Positions 1-13,081 are shown, counted from the stretch's first letter. The stretch: DNA of 64,000 nucleotides from Symbiodinium natans (GCA_905221605.1 CAJNDS010002309.1:337501-401500), one strand, 5' to 3'. Numbers and translations: made by a program. Notes: generated by a model from the sequence alone, not told the origin.

Positions 1-1005
1 GAAACAGGGTGCCTCGTCCCCACCCCCTCCCCCCCCACCCCCTAAACCCTAAACCCTACCCCCCCCCCCCCCCAACAAAAAAAAAAAAAAAAAATGAAAA
101 ATAAAAACAGGAATCCCTGCATGTCCCAGACCCCCTGGGCAACCCACCGTTGAAGAGCGTCCAGCGCTCGCGGCAAGAGACCAAGTTGAACTGGGCAAGG
201 TTTGGGGTTTAGGGTTTAATGAGGGGGGGTTTGGGGTTTAGGGGCTAGGCGGAAAAAGTAACCCTAAACCCAAAAAACTCTCACCCAAAAACCCTGAACC
301 CGTTAAACGCAAAGCAGGCCCAAACCTTTAACCCTAGAATCCTTTGTTTATCTACCTTGGACGCTAGCAAACCTTTGCACCCTTGAAACCAAAAACCCTT
401 ACAACCTAAACCCCAAACCCTACACCCTAAACCCCAAACCCTAAACCCTTAACCCCAGACCCTAAGTCCCTAAGCCAAAAACTCCTGAGAAGTCCTCAAA
501 CAACGGCCTGGGAAGGCTGCGGGTTTCGGGTTTGGGTTTACAGTTTAGGGCTTCTAGGCTTAGGGTTTAGGCTTTAGGGTTTAGGGTTTAGGGTTTACGA
601 CTTCAGGGGCACGTGGCCGTACTTGAAAGGGTACTTAGGGAATGAGGCCTCAGGAAATGAGGGTTTCGAGTGCGCATGGGGCCCAGAACCACAACTTCGG
701 GGTGGCCAGCTGCTAGGATGGCCCTTACACCCCTCTGAAAAAAAAAAAAAACCCTACATACGATCCTCTAAACATAACAATAAGAAGGGACAAATCAAAC
801 ATATCCCCAAGGACCCTAAACCCTAAACCCTAAGCCCTAAACCCTAAACCCTAAACCCTAAACCCTAACCCCTGAACCCTGCGCTCGGCTGCACACTGAA
901 GCCCAGGACCCGAAACCCTCAGCGCTACGCTTGCAAACCTAAACCCTAAACCCTCATCCACACAACCCAGGTTTAGGGTTTAGGGTGTAGGGTTTAGGGT
1001 TTAGA

Positions 1006-1124
1006 CCTACTTGGAAGCCCTCTTGACTTTGTAAGTAGGGTTAGAAAGGTGGGTTTTGGGGGTTAGAATGGTCTAAGGGGATACTCAATAGACTTACTAA
1101 GTCAAAGTGCTTCCAAGTGTAGGG
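1006..1124. mobile_element. Foldback element with TACTTGGAAGC termini, copy without telomere tract
   Basis: Left arm CTACTTGGAAGCCCTCTTGA(CTTTGTAAGTAGGG) and right arm GACTTACTAAGTCAAAGTGCTTCCAAGTG are inverted copies. Only one TTAG lies between the arms. Related copies at 19150-19345 and 63546-63765 carry long telomere tracts at this same internal position. No coding capacity. Confidence 0.7.
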
Positions 1125-2049
1125 GGCCCTGCCACCTCAATACATTTTTTGCGGCTTCAGATCCGGGAGTCAAATTTAGGCTTCATGCTTTGGGAGTTTA
1201 GGGGTTTAGGAGCTTATGAGTGTTCTCCAGTATTTAGGGCTTTGAGGTTTGCTTCCTTAGTGCCCTCAACCCTCAACCCTCAACCCTAAACCCGAAACCC
1301 TAAACCCTAAACCCTAAACCCTAAACCCTAAGCCCTAAGCCCTAAACCCTAAACCCTAAACACGACCCGACACCTGAGGGTCGCACCCTCAGCCTCTCCT
1401 TTTCCCCAGGCGCGAAGCAATTCAGCAAGAACTTGTAGCCTGTGCGAAGCTTTGGGCCAAAACCCTAAACCCTAAACCCTAAACCCTAAACCCTAAACCC
1501 TAAACCCTAAACCCAAAGGGATGCTCTTTGTTCAGGATTCGGAAACTCAAGCCTTTGGGTTTTGAAAAGGGAACCTACAAGCCCCAAAACCACGGGCCAT
1601 GAGTGCTTAGGGTTTGGGGCTTAGGGCTTAGGGTTTAGGGCTTAAGGCTGAATCATCCTAGTAGGGAGGGGGCCTCTGTATCAACTGTACTTAAGGAGCT
1701 TTTCTGCCCAAGCTTGTCATTGCAATTCTGGTTACCCAACTTGTCTACCTGTGGATGCTTCTACCCTAAGCCCTAAGCCCTTGCGAACCCTCCTGAGGAA
1801 CCTTAAGACTAGACCCAAAACATCTGAACCCTTCTAAGCCCTTCGAACCCTTGTGGAGTTCCCTGAGCCCCAAGCCCTGAAAGCGTCTGGAAGCGATTCT
1901 TGGCGTCCGACTGCGATACCCTAAACCCTAAACCCCAAACCCTAAACCCCATACCCTAAACCCCAAACCCTAAACCCCAAACCCTAAACCCCATACCCTA
2001 AACCCTAAACCCTGAACCTAAACCCCAAACCCTACACCCTGAATCACAC

Positions 2050-2112
2050 CTCATGTAGCGTGGACGTGCGGATGAGCCTGCTGGCGCATAGACGTCCACC
2101 CGATTCGGGTAC
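2050..2112 (-). CDS. Candidate exon, unknown protein
   Basis: On the minus strand a pyrimidine-rich stretch ending in AG precedes 21 full codons, followed by GTGTGA. The peptide begins VPESGGRLCASRLIR. Both boundaries fall between codons. I recognise no family. A chance open frame of this length is quite possible. Confidence 0.25.
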
Positions 2113-2364
2113 CTGCGAGCAAACAGAACCTAAACCCCAAACCCGAAAAAACCCAGCGCTTCCCTTCCTGGACCTGGACCCTGTATAAGACCTGAGGTCC
2201 TTAAGCCCGAGAGCTTTGCCTAAATCCTATACCCTACACCCTACACCCTAAACCCTGATCAATCCCTCGCCCTGAGCCCTAAACCCTAAATCCTTTCAAG
2301 CCTAAGGTTTAGGGTGTAGGGTTTAGGGTTTAGGTTTTAGGGTTCAGGGCCATTTGTTTCAGAC

Positions 2365-2443
2365 CAAGGAGGGGCCCTGGAAAGATGTGAACGCGGCTCC
2401 TGCAAAGGTCTCAGCATCTTCCTGCGACTCGACGTCGCTTCGG
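2365..2443 (-). CDS. Candidate exon, unknown protein
   Basis: Minus-strand frame of 26 codons between a CTAG acceptor and a TTG/GTCTGA donor, containing SDVESQEDAETFAGAAF. The acceptor lies at the edge of a TTTAGGG block. The acidic, alanine-rich peptide resembles ordinary coding sequence, but no domain is recognised. Confidence 0.27.
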
Positions 2444-2789
2444 CTAGGTTTTAGGGTTTAGGGTTTAGGGCGTAGGGTTTAGGGTTTAGGGGCACTGGGC
2501 ATTCTAGTAGGGGCTTTCGGGTGTAGGCTTTTGAGGTTGCAGAGGTTAGGGGGTAATAGTTCCGGCGTTCGGGTTTCGGGTTTATTCGGGTCTAGGGCTT
2601 AACCCAAGTGCCAGCACACTAAGCCCGCCGAGCCTAAGCCCTAAGCCCTGAACCCTAAACCCCAAACCGCTAGAACCTCGAACCGTAAACCCTAAACGCT
2701 AGACCCCCCCCCCCCCCGCCAAAAATAAAAAAACGAACAGGGCCCGGGCTCGGATGCTTCTCCCAGCTCGTACAGCGTGACCTAGCAAC

Positions 2790-2990
2790 ATTTGCACCAT
2801 TGCTGGGGTACTATTTGAAAAATGACCATTTTCGTTCCTTTTTGGTTGGGATGTTCCCCCTTATACTAACAGCCCTTAATAGTGGCTATAATAGGGGGTA
2901 CTATGATCCTTTCAACAATGACCTAGCAACATGCGGGCTGCGTTTTCTAGGGGGACTAAGGCCAGGGCTTGGATTGCTGGGGTAGGCTCG
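2790..2990. mobile_element. Foldback element GGATGTTCCCCCTTATACTA, diverged copy
   Basis: Contains GGGATGTTCCCCCTTATACT (2847-2866), AATAGGGGGTACTATGATCC and a further GGGGTACTATTTG on the left, the same parts as in the 41-kb copy. Confidence 0.6.
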
Positions 2991-3376
2991 GGGGCCCTAT
3001 AAAATTTGATTTCGTCTGGCTTTATAAGGATTTATGTAGGGATGAAGGGTAATTAATGAAGCTTAACAACCCTCAACTCTAAACCCTAAACCCTAAACCC
3101 TGAACCCTGAATCCTAAATCCTAAACACCAAACCCTAAACCCTACACCCTACCCCTGATTGGTGTAGAGCTTGGGGTTTCGGGCTGTTGGGGGTTAGGGC
3201 TTAGTGCATCGTGTCCCTAAACCAAGTCCACCCATTCAGCGCTCGAGCCCTCAAACCCCTTAAGCCCACAACAAGGTTTGGGGGTTGGGGTTTCGGGTTT
3301 AGGGTGTAGGGCCCACAACAGAGGGTCTAGGGTTCAGAGTTTGTAGGGTGCAGGGTGTAGGGTAGGATCCAGGCTT

Positions 3377-3545
3377 TCATCCGTCCCCCTCAGGCTCCCA
3401 AGCCATGCTTTCTAGCATGTGGCGCGTTGGTGGAGGGAGCTCGTGACTTCCTACGAACAAGAAGAACCCTGGATCCTGTGACGTACGACGCATGCAGTAA
3501 CCCGACGTGATGGCTTTGCATTGGCCGTAATTAAACGGGACAACT
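3377..3545 (-). CDS. Candidate terminal exon, unknown protein
   Basis: A 56-codon minus-strand frame follows a GACAG acceptor and ends at TGA (3377-3379). It includes GQCKAITSGYCMRRTSQDPG and a Pro-rich stretch near the C-terminus. It sits in the most GC-rich unique segment of the first 5 kb. No family is recognised. Confidence 0.3.
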
Positions 3546-3548
3546 CTG

Positions 3549-3915
3549 TCAACATGACTTGCGTTTGCGACTAGCGGCTGCTTGATCGTGGGCGCGGCGC
3601 TGGTGGGGCCAGCTGGCGGTGCCCGTCCAACAAGCCGTCGCCAGCACAGCCTTGGGCGCTCTCGCTGCGCGACATGCCACAACCGTGCCCGATCTGCCTT
3701 CGCCGCCGCGGGCAAGCGATGCGACGTACTCATGGTCCGCAGGGGGCATGCGCAGCCAGGCGCCGATGATCACCGCGGCCAGGCCGTCGGTTCCGCTGTG
3801 CGCCGCAAGCGCCTGCAGACGCATCCCGAGCTCGCGCACGCCAGGCGGCGCCGCTTGGTAGTCGATGTGGTCGTCGGAGTCGGAGTTGGCAGTAAGTTGG
3901 CGGCCGCTTTGGAGC
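3549..3915 (-). CDS. Candidate exon, unknown protein
   Basis: Minus-strand open frame of about 120 codons if read from near 3915, with an acidic SDSDDH stretch, then LGMRLQALAAHSGTDGLAAV, ending at TGA (3549-3551). GC content is high, which favours chance open frames; a plus-strand frame of 142 codons (3582-4010) overlaps it. The distal part lacks protein-like character, so a donor may lie inside. Confidence 0.3.
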
Positions 3916-4398
3916 CAAAGCTGCTTTGGAGGGCCACTATTAATTTAGTCTTGGCCCGTTGTCTAGTAGCATTCCTTTCTCCTTTACCTTTAGGAGTTTT
4001 TATATACTAGTTTTCCCTGCGGTACAAAGGATTATCAGAAAGCCGCGGTAATAGTGTAATCATAAAATACTGTACGTTTAAGGGTCCTGTAAAATATACT
4101 AATAATGGGCCCTCGAATGACAATAATCTCTTTGCGCTCTCACTTAATTATTCTTTTATGAGCGCAATTATTATTTTCATATAATAACGAGGAAGCCCCC
4201 AGTATCATTAAGTTAATAACCCATGTTTAGTATGAGCCCCTTTACACTTCTAATTTCTAAAAGCGCAAACACTAAACGCATGAACAAAGTCATTGCACGA
4301 AAGTAAACAGAGAAGAGAATACGAGGTGTAAATAAAAGAGATAAAAACTGTAAAGAATTCACGAAAAGACTAGCGGCGGACACACCCATACACACCAC

Positions 4399-4500
4399 CT
4401 GCCACTTCCCAGAGGGGCTGGACCCCTTTGACGAGTAAGTTGCCAGTGCCGCTTCCTCCCGCCGGCACTAACTGCCCATCCGTGAAGTCCGGGGTGGCTG
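4399..4500 (-). CDS. Candidate exon, unknown protein
   Basis: A pyrimidine-rich acceptor (TTGCCCACAG) precedes 33 codons beginning ATPDFTDGQLVPAGGSGTGN, closed by G/GTGGTG. The Gly/Ser-rich turn and following hydrophobic stretch look like an extracellular or secreted segment, which is inference only. A plus-strand reading with a GTAAGT donor also exists here, so strand is not certain. Confidence 0.32.
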
Positions 4501-4596
4501 CTGTGGGCAAGAAGGCTGCTGAAGTCCAAAAAACTGCGGCAAGTTTGGGTTTCAGTGCGGTGCTCGTGTTTGAGGTTTGAAGCCATAAGCCCTCAC

Positions 4597-4668
4597 GGGC
4601 TTGGGGGCTTCAGGTTCGTCGTTCCTTGGGGGCTTTCGGGGTTGCTCGGGCTCCAAAAGCCCCAGAAA
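4597..4668 (-). CDS. Candidate exon, Pro/Glu-rich
   Basis: Exactly 24 codons between an AAAG acceptor and a GTGAGG donor, starting FLGLLEPEQPRKPPRNDEPE. Phase 0 at both ends. The composition suggests a disordered linker. It is the next open segment on the minus strand upstream of 4399-4500. Confidence 0.27.
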
Positions 4669-4694
4669 CTTTATGTCGGCACTCGCGCGGGTTC

Positions 4695-4725
<31 letters not shown>

Positions 4726-4840
4726 GCCAGCAACTGACTGCGACTGATTTCCACCCCGAAACACCAAACCCGTAAAGCCCACCCTGAAACACCTAAACCC
4801 TAAACCCTAAACCCTAAACCCCTAGTCCCTAATTCCCAAC

Positions 4841-4907
4841 CCGGTTCTGCCTCTATGACAATGACCACCTCCGGTGGTGCTCTGAAGGCCCAGCAGGTAA
4901 AGTTCAC
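4841..4907 (-). CDS. Candidate exon, unknown protein
   Basis: A CTGGGCAG acceptor is followed by VNFTCWAFRAPPEVVIVIEA and a GTTGGG donor (22 codons plus 1 base). Alternating hydrophobics suggest beta-strands. The same 70 bp is also open in two plus-strand frames, so it illustrates the strand ambiguity of these segments. Confidence 0.24.
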
Positions 4908-5665
4908 CTGCCCAGGCACTCAACAGACACCAGGGTTTAGGGTTTAGGGTTTAGGGTTTTGGGGTTTAAGGTTTGTGGTTCAACAGGACCTTAGGGACAT
5001 GCTCTCAACCGGAGTTTGGGGGTTTAGGGGTTGTGGTTCAACAAGAAACCTTGGGGACATTAGGCTCTGTTACTTTACCCAAAGGCTCCTATGTAGTACC
5101 TTGTTGGGGTAGCATGTTAGAATCCCCTAGAACTAGCCCAAAAGGAACTACATTGGAGCCTTTGGGTAGTATCCAGATCCCCAGAAGGACACCCCACATC
5201 TCCCCCGCCCTCCCCCCCAAAAAAATCCGAAGACGTGCCCTAAGAAGGCCCCATAGACGCTGGAAACTCAGCAGAGGTTTTTTCGCCTGGCTGCCTTGGT
5301 CTTTGGTGGCTTCTCTAGAAGGAAGTTCCGTTTATACCCTTGGGCTTTTCTAAGGGTTGTAGGGTTTAGGGTTTGGCGATTTTGGGGCTCCAAGGTTTTT
5401 TAGGTGTCGCAGGGGTTTGGGTTTTGGGCGTCATGGTCGAGAAGCCTCTCAGAGGAACAGAGGAAGGAGAAAACCCTTCTCACCACCCTCTCTCTTGAAG
5501 AAGAGCTCCGGGCTGATGGAATAATTCGGGCTTAGGGTTTAGGGTTTAGGGTTTAGGGTTTAGGGTTTAGGGTTTAGGCCTTACGGTTAGGGTTACTTAG
5601 GGTAATAGCCTTGCTCAAGTGCATACCTTGCATCTACAGCACAGCTATTCGCAGCTGGCCCTTGG

Positions 5666-7685
<2,020 letters not shown>

Positions 7686-7910
7686 CAGCCCGTGACTCGA
7701 CAAACCCAGCCCAGCACCTGAGTTCAAAGCCTAAAGCAAAAAAACCGGGGCCCCGAAGACTCAACCCTAAACTTCTCCAAACACGTCTAAACCCTAAACC
7801 CTAAGCCCTAAACCCTAAACCCTAAACCTTAAGCCCTAAGCCCTAAGCCCTAAACCCTAAACCCTAAACCCTACACCCTCAACCCTAAACCCTAAACCCT
7901 AACCCTAAAC

Positions 7911-7968
7911 TCCCGTTCGCCTTGCTCAGAAGCTCAAAGTCGGTCAGGGAGCCCTTCTGCTGTGACAC
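7911..7968 (-). CDS. Candidate exon, unknown protein
   Basis: GTCCAG acceptor, then VSQQKGSLTDFELLSKANG, then a GTTTAGGG donor formed by the first unit of a telomere tract. 19 codons plus 1 base. The peptide has balanced composition. Confidence 0.28.
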
Positions 7969-8593
7969 CTGGACAGCCCAGGTGCTTCCAGAAAGTTTCG
8001 GGTTCAAAGGTGTAGGGTTTAGGGTTTAGGGTTTAGGGTTTAGGGTTTAGGGTTTAGGGCCTAGGGTTTAGGGTTGCTCATCACACCACTTGGGGTGGAC
8101 GCTTGTTGGGTGGGGGTGGGGGTCAAAGATGTGGATTTAGGATTCGTCGAGGCATGCTCCTGCTTGAAGAACTTTCAACTAGGGCACTAGAGTTGTGCTT
8201 TGAGGTCTGTAGGGTTGAGGGTCATTCTAAGGGTAGTTCTATGGCCCTTAATATGGCCCTCCTTCAAAGGGTTCTAAAGTATGGGCCCTTGGGTTGTATA
8301 GGGTATATAAGGGGTTAGGCCTCAGGGTTTGGAGGGGGTTAGGGTTTAGGGTTTAGGACTTAGGGTTTAGGGTTTAGGGGTTTGGGCTTAGGCTTGAGGA
8401 TTCGAAGCTTAGACTATCCCGAACACAAGGCCACCGCCGGCGGGGGCCCTATAGAGCCTGTCAATCCCCTTGCCCAGGCCCTACTGTAAACCTTAGGCCC
8501 ATTGGCTCAACCCGAAACCCGAAACCCGAAACCCTAAACCCTAAACCCTAAACCCTAAACCTAAACCCTAAACCCTGAACCCTAAACCCTAAC

Positions 8594-8689
8594 CCTTGCG
8601 CGCAGTTCTACAGGTGCCCGAAGATAGCTAGGAGGCTCCGCAGTGTAATCGGAGACCCCAACCATGAAATGAATAAACAACCCCAGACC
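8594..8689 (-). CDS. Candidate exon, unknown protein
   Basis: A CTAG acceptor is followed by exactly 32 codons beginning GLGLFIHFMVGVSDYTAEPP, then GTTAGGG. It starts with a short hydrophobic stretch. A plus-strand frame over the same bases is also open. Confidence 0.28.
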
Positions 8690-8811
8690 CTAGACTGCCC
8701 TAAGCCCCGAAAGGGTTCAGGGTTTAGGGTTTAGGGTATGGGGTCTAGGGTTTAGGGTTTAGGGTTTAGGGTTTAGGGCCCCGAACCCTAAACCCTAAGC
8801 CGCACGCACAC

Positions 8812-8884
8812 GTAGGGCCTGGCCCATACTCTGCTTGAAGTCATCCGTGATCTCGATGACCCAAAGGTCGTCTTGAACCCGCAT
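8812..8884 (-). CDS. Candidate exon, unknown protein
   Basis: A TACGCAG acceptor precedes MRVQDDLWVIEITDDFKQSM and a GTGTGC donor (24 codons plus 1 base). The amphipathic, acidic peptide looks like a globular domain fragment. It lies next to the inverted telomere-type junction near 8778. Confidence 0.32.
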
Positions 8885-8919
8885 CTGCGTAGGGGTAAGG
8901 CGCACCCTAAACCCTAAAC

Positions 8920-9011
8920 CCTGAAGCGAATGGGGAGTTCTTTCAAAAAGCTGCTCAAACCCGAGGACAGACTGGGTCTTCTAGATTCTCTGCCCTTTCT
9001 GGTGCCGTAGA
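8920..9011 (-). CDS. Candidate exon, Ser/Arg-rich
   Basis: ATTAG acceptor, 30 codons (YGTRKGRESRRPSLSSGLSS onwards), then a donor at the first GTTTAGGG of a tract. No family recognised. Confidence 0.26.
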
Positions 9012-9380
9012 CTAATTTATACGAGATTGTCAATCATGGACACCCACAATGTTGTGAACACGGTTTAGGGTTTAGGGTTTAGCGTTTAGGGTTAAGGGTT
9101 TAGGGTTTAAGATTCACAGAGAGTAACCATTCCAAGTTTTACTAGCCCGGATTCCTCAACCCTAAACCCTAAACCCTAAACCCTAAACCCTAAACCCTAA
9201 ACCCTAAACCTAAACCCTAAACCTAAACCCTAAACCTTAACCCTAAAACCCTAAACCCTCAACCCTCGACCGTCTTCTGGGGTCGTCGCCTCGGGCCTGT
9301 AGTGAGCGGGGCGCCAGGGTTTACGAGCCTTTTGGGGAAGAATCCCTGAGTACCCACATTCTGGAGGCAGAGTCTTCAGC

Positions 9381-9470
9381 GGTTTAGGGTTTAGGAGTTT
9401 AGGAGTTTAGGAGTTTAGGAGTTTAGGAGTTTAGGAGTTTAGGAGTTTAGGAGTTTAGGGTTTAGGGTCT
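9381..9470 (+). repeat. Variant telomere-type tract, 8-mer TTTAGGAG
   Basis: Seven to eight near-perfect copies of the 8-base unit TTTAGGAG are flanked by ordinary TTTAGGG. The homogeneous variant indicates local amplification of a mutated unit rather than random decay. Confidence 0.85.
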
Positions 9471-9899
9471 AGGAGAACCAGTCAGTGTTCAGGCGATAGT
9501 AAGCTTTATGAGTGTAGCATCGAAAATATAAATAACAGAATATATCCACGGTATGTACCATTATTAGCAACTAATGTTTGTCATCGAGAAGTTGGAAAAT
9601 TTGCTTCCCGACACAGCCCCGGCCTCCGTAAGAAGTAGGGGCCCCGTCCCTCCAAAGGGTTTTATAGTTCAGGGTTGGGAGGTGCCCCTTTGGCCCTGGA
9701 TTCCTGGAGGTATCCCTTGACATGCCAAGCCGTAAACCCTAAACCCTAAGCCCTAACCCCAAACCTTTGGGGTGCGGGTGCTTGGGGCGCCCTACCAGAC
9801 CTTGCCCCGACAGGGTCTGGACTCACATGTAGCGGCAAGCTGCCCGGCAACTGGTAATAAGGCGGATGTAGGGTTTAGGGTTTAGGGTTTAGGGTTCAG

Positions 9900-10044
9900 G
9901 GTTCAGGGTTCAGGGTCTAAGGTTGAGGGTGTTGGGTAGCTCTCGCATAAGAAGTCCAAGGCTGCCTCCTTGTAGGCTCCATTGTTCATGGCGTCGCCCC
10001 TCTCTATTGCTGCCCGGGCGACGGCAAAGTGATGTGGATGTGGG
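9900..10044 (-). CDS. Candidate exon, helical protein fragment
   Basis: Read from a TTTAG acceptor, the minus strand is open for about 47 codons and contains AIERGDAMNNGAYKEAALDF, strongly helix-like and reminiscent of a tetratricopeptide-type helix pair, although I cannot assign it. The left end has no clear GT; the frame closes at TGA in variant telomere repeat. Confidence 0.33.
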
Positions 10045-10099
10045 CTAAACCCTAAATCCTAAACCCTAAACCCTAAACCCTAAAACCTAAACCCTAAAC

Positions 10100-10166
10100 C
10101 CAAATGACTGCCCAAGGGGGTTGGCCGCCCAGCAAGGTCCAGGTCAAAGTCGCACCTTTGGTGGTC
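10100..10166 (-). CDS. Candidate exon, unknown protein
   Basis: CTTAG acceptor, 22 codons starting DHQRCDFDLDLAGRPTPLGS, then a GTTTAGGG donor within a CCCTAAA tract (plus-strand view). Confidence 0.27.
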
Positions 10167-10194
10167 CTAAGTAGGGCAAGTATGCTTTCAACTA

Positions 10195-10345
10195 CTAAAC
10201 CCTAAACCCTGAACCCTAAACCCCCTAAACCCCCTAAACCCCCTAAACCCCCTAAACCCCCTAAACCCCTAAACCCCCTAAACCCCCTAAACCCCCTAAA
10301 CCCCCTAAACCCCCTCCCCTAAACCCCCTAAACCCCCTAAACCCT
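10195..10345 (-). repeat. Variant telomere-type tract, 9-mer CCCCCTAAA
   Basis: About 14 copies of a 9-base unit (TTTAGGGGG on the other strand) in an almost homogeneous block, entered and left through normal CCCTAAA. Confidence 0.85.
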
Positions 10346-10404
10346 AAACCCGAAACCCCAAATCTTCCACTCCCCCCAATGAAGGTGCGTAGAACCCTAC
10401 TTAC

Positions 10405-10476
10405 GAAGCGCCCACCCCCGATGCTCCAAGTATCGAGGCCCGGGCCGAGTTGAAGGGAGGCGTGACTGCCAAGAAC
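10405..10476 (-). CDS. Candidate exon with strong splice-site match
   Basis: A CCCCAG acceptor emerges directly from a telomere tract, followed by exactly 24 codons (VLGSHASLQLGPGLDTWSIG onwards) and a GTAAGT donor, the strongest donor match in the window. Phase 0 at both ends. Confidence 0.33.
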
Positions 10477-10480
10477 CTGG

Positions 10481-10554
10481 GGTTTAGGGTTTAGGGTTTA
10501 GGGTTTAGGGTTTAGGGTTTAGGGTTTAGGGTTTAGGGTTTAGGGTTTAGGGTT
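10481..10554 (+). repeat. TTTAGGG tract, about 10 copies
   Basis: Perfect tract ending in TTTCCG. Its first G directly abuts a candidate minus-strand exon boundary (CCCAG on the minus strand). Confidence 0.9.
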
Positions 10555-10562
10555 TCCGAAAA

Positions 10563-10650
10563 TAGGGGTACCTTATTGGGGTCCTGATTATCAGGGAATC
10601 CTACTACTATCTGGGGGTCTACGCTAGGGCTCCAAAACTCCCGTATGGCA
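10563..10650 (+). repeat. Dispersed TAGGGGTACCTTNTTGGG element
   Basis: TAGGGGTACCTTATTGGGGT, then CCTGATTATCAGGGAATCCT and CTGGGGGTCTACG. Related copies at 27506-27600 and, more diverged, 32775-32880. Confidence 0.65.
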
Positions 10651-11106
10651 GCGGTGAATTTTGGACCCTTAGCCTCCAACCCTGCAACACCCTGGAGAGT
10701 GCGGCCAGAGTCTCCGAGAAAGCATCAAGGTGGCAGAGGAGCCAAAAGACACTAAGCCCGGAACCCTCCGTCCTAAACCCTAAACCCTAAACCCTAAACC
10801 CTAAACCCTAAATACCCTAAACCCTAAACCCTAAACCAACCCTAAGCTACGGCGATGGCCTTCGAGAGGCCACTGCTCCCTAGATGACATCAGTGAGAAT
10901 CTCTGAATGGTCTTGCGAGTTGAGGTTGCGTGCGATGTTGGAGATGTACAAGCCCAGATCCCTAAACCCTGATCCCTAAACCCTAAGCCCTGAACCCTAA
11001 CCCTAAACCCTAAACCCTAGACCGTAAGCCGAAAGCCGTAAACCGTGAACCGCAAACCCTAACCGTAAAGCCTGACCCACCCAACTGTTGGAAGGCCCAA
11101 CCTTAC

Positions 11107-11161
11107 AAGTCTGCTAGGCTTCGCACGAAGAGCAACACCACCAAATCCGGAAGCCGAAAAC
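11107..11161 (-). CDS. Candidate exon, unknown protein
   Basis: AATAG acceptor, FSASGFGGVALRAKPSRL, GTAAGG donor; 1 base plus 18 codons. Confidence 0.26.
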
Positions 11162-11279
11162 CTATTCCTACTCTCGTTTGAATCGTGAATACGTTTGGGT
11201 ATCTTCCAACTACCCCCCTAAACCCTAAACCCTAAACCCTAAACCCTAAACCCTAAACCCTAACCCCTTGACCCTGAAC

Positions 11280-11334
11280 CCTTAGGCCAAGGAGCATGAT
11301 TCGGTACTCGATGTCCGTGCGCATCATGGCGAGA
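11280..11334 (-). CDS. Candidate exon, unknown protein
   Basis: A CGCCCAG acceptor precedes LAMMRTDIEYRIMLLGLR and a GTTCAGGG donor that belongs to the adjoining variant telomere repeat. 1 base plus 18 codons. Confidence 0.27.
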
Positions 11335-11526
11335 CTGGGCGGTATGGATAGGATTCAACCAGGAGCGGGGTAAACCTCCCAAATCCCAAGATCTTGATGC
11401 CTCAAACGACACCCTTCGTCCTAAGAACCCTGAGCCTCTGGAAAGCTCTAAACCCCAGGCCGCTGAAAATATGCATGTCAACAAGCGATAGACCTCCAAT
11501 TAGGGTTTAGGATTTAGGTTAGGGAG

Positions 11527-11654
11527 GTTTAGGGTTTAGGGTTTAGGGTTTAGGGTTTAGGGTTTAGGGTTTAGGGTTTAGGGTTTAGGGTTTAGGGTTT
11601 AGGGTTTAGGGTTTAGGGTTTAGGGTTTAGGGTTTAGGGTTTAGGGTTTAGGGT
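11527..11654 (+). repeat. TTTAGGG tract, about 18 copies
   Basis: Uninterrupted perfect heptamers, one of the longest G-strand runs in the window. Confidence 0.95.
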
Positions 11655-12821
11655 GATTAGGAACCAAGCCCCTACACACCCTAAGAAGCCCAAAGCCACC
11701 CCAAAGAAACCAAAGAACAACCAACAAAGAACGTAACGAAAAAAACAGGACCCGAGACGGCCCTTGCAAGCCCAGTAGTCTCTGGACCACTCAACACCCT
11801 TAACCCCTCACAAAACCTTAAATAAGGCGCTAAGCCCGTAACACCCTTCAAGCCCTGAACCCTGTACAAGCTATACTCTTACCCTAAACCCTGAACCTAC
11901 CAACCCTACACCCCGAAAACCTGAACCCTACCCTGGACGGAAGGAATCAGTAAAACCTGAACCCTAAACCCTAAACCCTAAACCCTAAACCCTAAACCCT
12001 AAACCCTAAACCCTAAACCCTAAACCCTAAACCCTAATCGACAACCAACCTCTGAGGCAGCGGCTCAGGGAGGTTCAGCTGTATCTGTCGGTTGGGACTT
12101 TTTTGACTTAAGGTTGAGAGGGGTTTAGGGTTTAGGGTTTAGGGTTTTGGGTTTTGGTTTAGGGTTTAGGGGTTAGGGTTTAGGGTTTAGGGTTAGACCC
12201 AGTCTGGGGGAGGGAAAGGGGGGGACAGCCCCCTTAACTTTCAATATGATTTTCCCCGACCCTCAACCCCCCTGGCGCCCAGTACTAAAACGACTAAAGG
12301 CCCTCACCCCCCCCCCCGCCCAGTTTTTTGTTTAACATTTGCCGGCCGATTCGAATGGCGGTTCTTTTTTGTTTGTTGCCTGCTATTTATTTTATCTACT
12401 TTATTTATGTTTTATCTTTTTTTCCTTGGAGGGTGTTGTATTAGGGAGAAGGGAATAAATTGCAGTTGCATCTTGACAGGGGCCCCGTAAGCCAAGTTCA
12501 GCATGTGGAGATGGCCTCTGAACGCAAAACGAGGGTCCAAACCCAGCAGCCAAAATGCATACAGGGCCCCAGAAGCCCTCAGGAGTGTAGCCCGAAAACT
12601 TAAAACCACAAGGTTTAAGGTTTAGGGTTTAGGGCTTAGGGGTGCAAGCACAAAAGGAATGAGGGCTCACTTTCTGGGGCTCCGGTCCACATTCATTCGG
12701 GGAGGGAATGCCGGGAGCTGAGTTTTGGATTTAGGGTTTAGGGTTTAGGGTTTACGGTTTAGGGTTCGGGTTTAGGGTGGGACCCTGGGAGTTCAGATTT
12801 AGGGCCCAGGCACAGCTATAC

Positions 12822-12901
12822 GTAGGGGTTGTAAAGGCCCGAGAAAAGGGCTGAAAGGGCCGCATGTCTTCTGATCGAGGCTCAAACAAGAAGGGCAGCC
12901 C
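12822..12901 (-). CDS. Candidate exon, unknown protein
   Basis: ACATAG acceptor, 26 codons beginning GLPFLFEPRSEDMRPFQPFS, then GTATAG. Rich in aromatic residues and proline. Confidence 0.28.
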
Positions 12902-13022
12902 CTATGTACGTTCCCACACGCCACCCCGTAGACCCTAAACCCTACACCCCAAACTAAACCCTAAACCCTAAACCCTAACTAAACCCTAAATCCACCCTAC
13001 CCCTAAACCCCTCCCGACCCAC

Positions 13023-13081
13023 CTTGCTGGCGTCGCTGCTGTCGAGGTCGAGCTTAAACCCAAGGGAGCGCATGCGCAAGC
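13023..13081 (-). CDS. Candidate exon, unknown protein
   Basis: CGCCAG acceptor, LRMRSLGFKLDLDSSDASK, AAG/GTGGGT donor. Both splice sites are close to general eukaryotic consensus. Flanked left by CCCTAAA and right by TTTAGGG. Confidence 0.32.

Noticed and set aside
1-60. Left window edge as a true chromosome end
   Set aside because: Only about two telomere units occur there, mixed with C-runs; tracts are no longer than those inside the window.
623-826. Small frames (60-70 codons) beginning at CTG, TTG or GTG throughout the mosaic
   Set aside because: Most contain or end in telomere repeat (LNPKP, GFRV) and are what random or repeat sequence gives at this length.
4366-4560. Plus-strand exon pair with GTAAGT donor (HFPEGLDPFD; GVAAVGKKAAEVQK)
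   Set aside because: The two pieces do not join in phase, and the minus-strand frame 4399-4500 is longer and better bounded; kept only as an alternative.
9571-9628. Plus-strand exon QLMFVIEKLENLLPDTAPAS before GTAAGA
   Set aside because: Well bounded, but neighbouring segments read better on the minus strand and this segment is open there too (9572-9623). It shows that strand cannot be decided by eye.
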